This document shows, piece after piece, positions 60,607-64,000 of a DNA stretch of 64,000 nt (positions within the stretch are counted from its first letter, which is position 1; every line of letters starts with the position of its first letter). Below the pieces are notes generated by a model that was not told the origin of the DNA, did no database searches, and saw nothing but the letters and a program-made list of their open reading frames with translations. This DNA comes from a bacterium MS4 (GTDB lineage: Bacteria; Bacillota; Clostridia; Oscillospirales; Acutalibacteraceae): the NCBI GenBank assembly GCA_000752215.1, contig CCFG01000009.1, positions 169,238 through 233,237 on the forward strand. Reading direction: 5' to 3'. Position numbers and translations under genes: made by a program.

Positions 60607-60635
60607 GGATATTTACGCCGTCCGCCGCATAGGCT
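60607..60635 (+). promoter_or_regulatory. Candidate sigma-E type promoter of yqfCD
   Basis: GGATATT (60607-60613), 14-bp spacer, CATAGGCT (60628-60635), close to the mother-cell sigma-E pattern (ATATT, 13-14 bp, CATACAnT). yqfC and yqfD are in the sigma-E regulon in Bacillus. Confidence 0.45.
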
Positions 60636-60670
60636 TTATAGGATAAATTCGATGTAGGGCGGGGATTCAA

Positions 60671-60922
60671 TTGGAGAAAAAAATCAATATCCGCAAGCTG
60701 ACGTCAACGATGCAGATGCCCACTCATATGGAGATAAACGGAAATCAGGAAGTGATTGTCGACGGCTGCAGCGGCGTGCTGGAATACGACACCGAAGCGG
60801 TCAGAATCAAGACGGGAAAACTGATTGTGCGCTTCACGGGGCGCGGCCTGGTCATCAAATGCCTGACGGCGGATTCCCTGGTGGTAACTGGATTCCTGAC
60901 AGGAATTGAGTTTCTTGTGTGA
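60671..60922 (+). CDS. yqfC: Sporulation protein YqfC
   Basis: 83 residues, TTG start at 60671 after GGCGGGG. Matches the YqfC/YabP-type fold: LTSTMQMPTHMEINGNQEVIVDGCSGVLEYD ... VRFTGRGLVIKCLTADSLVVTG. Mother-cell sporulation protein of unclear biochemical role, always followed by yqfD, here after nine bases. Confidence 0.9.
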   Translation: MEKKINIRKLTSTMQMPTHMEINGNQEVIVDGCSGVLEYDTEAVRIKTGKLIVRFTGRGLVIKCLTADSLVVTGFLTGIEFLV

Positions 60923-60931
60923 GGTGGCGGG

Positions 60932-62113
60932 ATGATTTCTTTACATTTGACGCGCTGGCTCCTCGGCTACGCCCGGTTTTCCGTTGTCGGCGGCAGCAAT
61001 GAACGCTTTCTGAACAACTGTGCCCGTGCCGGGATCTATCTTTGGGATATTGCGGCGGGAAAAGAGGGCGGGGCCTGTGTTGCCGTAAAAAACTATCGTG
61101 CGCTGCGTCCGTGCGCGCGAAAAGCGAACGCAAAGCTGAAAGTCCGCGAGCGGCACGGCTTTCCGTTTGCTACGAAGGGAATCCGCAGGCGCAGGGGGAT
61201 TCTGGCGGGCGCCGTTCTGTTTATGGTGATCGTCCATTTGCTGTCGCTCCATGTCTGGAGCATCGAGGTAAAAGGGAATACCTCCATCCCGACCGAACAG
61301 ATCGAGGCGGAGCTGGTGCGCCTGGGCGTCACGCCCGGCGCGCTGAAATCAAGCGTACAGCCCCAGCTGCTGCAGCAGAAGCTCATGCTGAAATTCCCCC
61401 AGATCGGGTGGCTCTCGGTCAACACCAGAGGATGCTCTGCGGAGGTCCATCTGGAGGAAAAGGTCGACCGGCCGCTGATTGTCGGCGACAAGCACGAAAC
61501 GATCTGCAATATCAAGGCGGCCCGTACGGGCCAGATCCTTTCCATGGACGTTTACACCGGCACCGCGCAGGTCAGCAAGGGCGACGCCGTTGTGGAGGGG
61601 CAGCTGCTGATCAGCTGTGTTGTCGAAGATAACCTCGGCTACTCCACGCTCAGGCACGCGGCTGGGAAAATCATTGCCGAAACCTCCCGCACCCTTTCGA
61701 CCGAAGTCGATTTGAAGCGCAGCGAAGTGAAGCCAACGGGGAAAACGCTCACGCGCAGATGCCTGTTCCTGTTCGGCGCGCGCGTGCCGCTCACCTTTGC
61801 GGGAAAGCCGCAGGGAAACTACCGGACGGAAGGCGCCCACACCGACCTGAAGCTGATGAACTCCGTTTTGCCGCTGGGCTTTTACGAGGAAAAGTGGACG
61901 GAGGAAAGAACGGAAAATATCACGCTGACAAAAGAGCAGGCGCTTGCCGAGGCAAGGAAGCAAATGGAACAGAAAAAGAAGGAGGAACTGAAGGACGCGA
62001 AGATCATTTCCGCCAGCGAGGACGCCAAATTTACCGATTCCAGGCTGATTTACACAATCAAAGCAAAATGTGAGGAAAATATTGCCCAAGAATCGGAAAT
62101 ATTAATAAAATAA
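60932..62113 (+). CDS. yqfD: Sporulation protein YqfD
   Basis: 393 residues. Short cytosolic N-terminus, one membrane helix (about 92-110, LAGAVLFMVIVHLLSLHVW), then a POTRA-like segment (IEVKGNTSIPTEQIEAELVRLGV) and an extracytoplasmic beta-rich domain ending in a Lys/Glu-rich helix. Part of the sigma-E regulon in Bacillus, probably an engulfment-stage envelope protein. GAGGTGG precedes the ATG. Followed by phoH, the usual order. Confidence 0.92.
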   Translation: MISLHLTRWLLGYARFSVVGGSNERFLNNCARAGIYLWDIAAGKEGGACVAVKNYRALRPCARKANAKLKVRERHGFPFATKGIRRRRGILAGAVLFMVIVHLLSLHVWSIEVKGNTSIPTEQIEAELVRLGVTPGALKSSVQPQLLQQKLMLKFPQIGWLSVNTRGCSAEVHLEEKVDRPLIVGDKHETICNIKAARTGQILSMDVYTGTAQVSKGDAVVEGQLLISCVVEDNLGYSTLRHAAGKIIAETSRTLSTEVDLKRSEVKPTGKTLTRRCLFLFGARVPLTFAGKPQGNYRTEGAHTDLKLMNSVLPLGFYEEKWTEERTENITLTKEQALAEARKQMEQKKKEELKDAKIISASEDAKFTDSRLIYTIKAKCEENIAQESEILIK

Positions 62114-62136
62114 CGATATTTTTGTCATTAATCATG

Positions 62137-62165
62137 GTGACTTAATAGGCTTACTGTGTTATAAT
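62137..62165 (+). promoter_or_regulatory. Promoter of phoH
   Basis: GTGACT (62137-62142), 17-bp spacer, TATAAT (62160-62165) with extended -10 TGT. Confidence 0.6.
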
Positions 62166-62226
62166 GAACCTAATTTATCTGAGGGAAGGTTTTCCACCGC
62201 TGGGCAAATCTTCAAAAGGAGATAGA

Positions 62227-63186
62227 ATGTTTGAACAAAGGATCAATATTGACCGCATGGAACAGGCGGTCGCTCTTTTCGGCAACTTTGATGAAAATAT
62301 CAGGCTGATCGAAAAAGAGTACCATGTGGGCATTGTCGGACGCGGAAGTGAAATCAAGGTTTCCGGCGATCCGGAAGATGTCGCGCTGGCCGTCCGCGCA
62401 ATTGACAGCCTGCTGTCCCTCGTCAACCGGGGAGAGGCTTTAAGCGAACAGAATGTCCGTTACTGTATTTCCCTTGTGAATGAAGGCAGTGAAGATAAAA
62501 TTGAAACACTTGCAGGGGACTGCATTTGTATAACGTCCAAAGGAAAACCGGTCAAGGCAAAAACACTCGGGCAGAAAAAGTACTGTACGTCGATTAAAAA
62601 CCACACGATCACCATCGGGGTAGGCCCCGCGGGAACCGGAAAGACCTATCTGGCTGTGGCCCTTGCCGTTACGGCGTTCCGCGCGCAGGAGGTCAACCGC
62701 ATTATCCTGACCCGTCCCGCTGTGGAAGCGGGGGAAAAGCTGGGTTTTCTTCCGGGTGACCTGCAGCAGAAGGTGGACCCGTACCTGCGCCCGCTGTACG
62801 ACGCGCTGTTCGATATGCTGGGCGCGGAAACGTATCAGAAGTATGTGGAGCGCGGCAATATTGAAGTGGCTCCGCTGGCGTATATGCGCGGAAGAACGCT
62901 TGACGACAGCTTTATTATTCTGGACGAGGCGCAGAACACGACGCCGGAGCAGATGAAGATGTTTCTCACCCGTTTGGGATTCAATTCCAAAATGGTGATT
63001 ACAGGGGATATCACCCAGATAGACCTTCCGGACGGGCGCAGGTCCGGCCTGAAGGACGTCGTGAAAATCCTGCGCGACATTGACGATATCGCACAGGTGC
63101 GATTCAACGAAAAAGATGTCGTTCGCCATAAACTGGTGCAGGACATTATCAAAGCATATGAGAAAAATGAGGAGGCCGGGCATTAA
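62227..63186 (+). CDS. phoH: PhoH family ATPase/RNA helicase-like protein
   Basis: 319 residues. N-terminal KH-like segment (about 15-75), then the P-loop ATPase with Walker A GPAGTGKTYLAV (about 135-146) and Walker B LDEAQN (about 233-238). ATG at 62227 follows AGGAGATAGA. PhoH (YlaK/PhoL type) genes travel with ybeY and act in RNA metabolism. Confidence 0.93.
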   Translation: MFEQRINIDRMEQAVALFGNFDENIRLIEKEYHVGIVGRGSEIKVSGDPEDVALAVRAIDSLLSLVNRGEALSEQNVRYCISLVNEGSEDKIETLAGDCICITSKGKPVKAKTLGQKKYCTSIKNHTITIGVGPAGTGKTYLAVALAVTAFRAQEVNRIILTRPAVEAGEKLGFLPGDLQQKVDPYLRPLYDALFDMLGAETYQKYVERGNIEVAPLAYMRGRTLDDSFIILDEAQNTTPEQMKMFLTRLGFNSKMVITGDITQIDLPDGRRSGLKDVVKILRDIDDIAQVRFNEKDVVRHKLVQDIIKAYEKNEEAGH

Positions 63187-63191
63187 AGACC

Positions 63192-63701
63192 ATGGAAAAA
63201 GTGAGAGTTATCATTGAAAATAAGCAGAAAGAGGTCAAAATTCCTACGGGTTTGCGCATGCTGGTGCGGCGCTGCTGCAATGCTGTGCTGCGTATGGAAA
63301 AATTCGGATCGCCCGCAGAAATCAGCGTCACCTTTGTAAATAATGAGCAGATTCATGAATTGAACAGGCAGTACCGCGGAAAGGACGTCCCGACCGATGT
63401 GCTTTCCTTCCCTATGGGGGAAAACGGCGTGTACGACATCAACCATTCCACCGGTGCGAAAATTCTGGGCGACATCGTCATTTCCATGGAAAAGGCGGTG
63501 GAACAGGCGGAACGCTACGGCCACAGCCTTGAGCGCGAGGTGGGCTACCTTTCCGTGCACTCCATGCTGCATCTGCTTGGATACGACCATGAAAACGGCG
63601 GAATCCAGCGGGTCCATATGCGCGAGAAGGAAGAGCTGGTCATGACCCAGCTGGGCCTTCCCAGCACAAGCAGCTATGTATTGGACGAGGATGAGGAATA
63701 A
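63192..63701 (+). CDS. ybeY: Endoribonuclease YbeY, rRNA maturation factor
   Basis: 169 residues. Zinc site H-x3-H-x5-H in SVHSMLHLLGYDHE near the C-terminus and the upstream RGKDVPTDVLSFPM segment are diagnostic. It processes the 3' end of 16S rRNA and takes part in ribosome quality control. Starts six bases after phoH. Confidence 0.95.
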   Translation: MEKVRVIIENKQKEVKIPTGLRMLVRRCCNAVLRMEKFGSPAEISVTFVNNEQIHELNRQYRGKDVPTDVLSFPMGENGVYDINHSTGAKILGDIVISMEKAVEQAERYGHSLEREVGYLSVHSMLHLLGYDHENGGIQRVHMREKEELVMTQLGLPSTSSYVLDEDEE

Positions 63702-63703
63702 GC

Positions 63704-64000
63704 TTGCGGTTTTTTAAAAGCTTTCGGTATGCTTTTCGCGGAATCATCTACTGCATCAATAATGAACGGAATATGCGGATACATACGGTGGCTGCACTGT
63801 ATGTATTTGTCTTTTCGTTCTTTTTTGAAATGTCACGGACAAGCTATGCCGCTGTGATGATTGTAACCGCCATGGTGATGACCGCCGAACTGTTCAATAC
63901 CGTTGCGGAGGAGCTCTGCGACCTGACGGCGGCGAGCTTTCACCCAGTGGTGCGCATTATCAAGGATATGGCGGCGGGCGCAGGTCTGGTGCTGCCTCTT
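63704..64000 (+). CDS. Diacylglycerol/undecaprenol kinase (3' truncated by window edge)
   Basis: Open to the last base (99 codons seen). TTG at 63704 is preceded by GAGGA. Residues ERNMRIHTVAAL open the first membrane helix, and AELFNTVAEELCDL plus IIKDMAAGAGL carry the DgkA catalytic Glu/Asp positions. Gram-positive DgkA recycles undecaprenol to its phosphate for wall synthesis. The phoH-ybeY-dgkA order is conserved. Confidence 0.85.
   Translation, partial: MRFFKSFRYAFRGIIYCINNERNMRIHTVAALYVFVFSFFFEMSRTSYAAVMIVTAMVMTAELFNTVAEELCDLTAASFHPVVRIIKDMAAGAGLVLPL

Noticed and set aside
1..64000. CRISPR arrays, insertion sequences, phage genes, rRNA genes, replication origin
   Set aside because: Looked for direct repeats with unique spacers, transposase or integrase motifs and rRNA signatures; none seen.

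Overview
The window looks like chromosome from a low-to-mid-GC, endospore-forming member of the Clostridia. The Oscillospirales/Ruminococcaceae type is my best guess. Evidence: spoVS, yqfC, yqfD and a YlbJ-type gene; T-box leaders; the rny-ymdB-spoVS order; the rpmG-secE-nusG-rplK-rplA-rplJ-rplL order; strong AGGAGG ribosome binding sites; and frequent TTG starts. There is no rRNA, CRISPR array, integrase or recognisable insertion sequence. Most of the window is ordinary core genome, interrupted by four accessory blocks.

Layout: (1) 1-4.8 kb: the end of a histidine phosphatase gene, then a leucine T-box controlling leuA-leuB, then the branched-chain amino acid exporter azlCD. (2) 4.9-13.3 kb: a dCMP deaminase-like gene, rsmA, and a minus-strand operon ddl-murI-DUF1934-argS-homocysteine methyltransferase. 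(3) 13.3-16.9 kb: the rpmG/secE/nusG/ribosomal stalk operon with an L10-type leader. (4) 17-31 kb: a D,D-carboxypeptidase, a sigma/membrane-protein pair, recG-fakA, spoVS-ymdB-rny, thrS behind a threonine T-box, and tRNA-Gly(CCC). (5) 31-34.8 kb: small regulators, bL25 with an attenuator-like leader, and a DegV protein.

The accessory blocks are the interesting part. At 34.9-42.1 kb an RpiR regulator is divergent from a compact operon: Lac-family PTS EIIC, tandem GNAT, PIG-L-like protein, EIIB, EIIA, murQ, mupG and a dedicated HPr. MurQ and MupG point to import of a MurNAc-containing sugar, most simply MurNAc-GlcNAc, with intracellular cleavage by MupG and lactyl-ether removal by MurQ. The transporter is not the usual glucose-family MurP. 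The HPr keeps His15 but has Arg at position 46, and the PIG-L protein has lost its usual catalytic-base Asp. At 42.1-49.8 kb a TasA/SipW-type fibre locus carries three TasA/camelysin-like proteins, a SipW signal peptidase, an extra SipW-type secreted protein and a related protein ending in an SPATG sorting-like signal. Next to it lie divergent BTAD and LytTR regulators.

At 53.3-59.2 kb an XRE regulator is divergent from a 1032-residue secreted surface protein whose promoter spacer is a perfect 19-bp palindrome. The surface gene is followed by an autoregulated HTH-MFS pair. A decayed copy of the surface protein's last codons lies beyond that pair. At 59.2-64 kb the window returns to the core sporulation/RNA set yqfC-yqfD-phoH-ybeY-dgkA.
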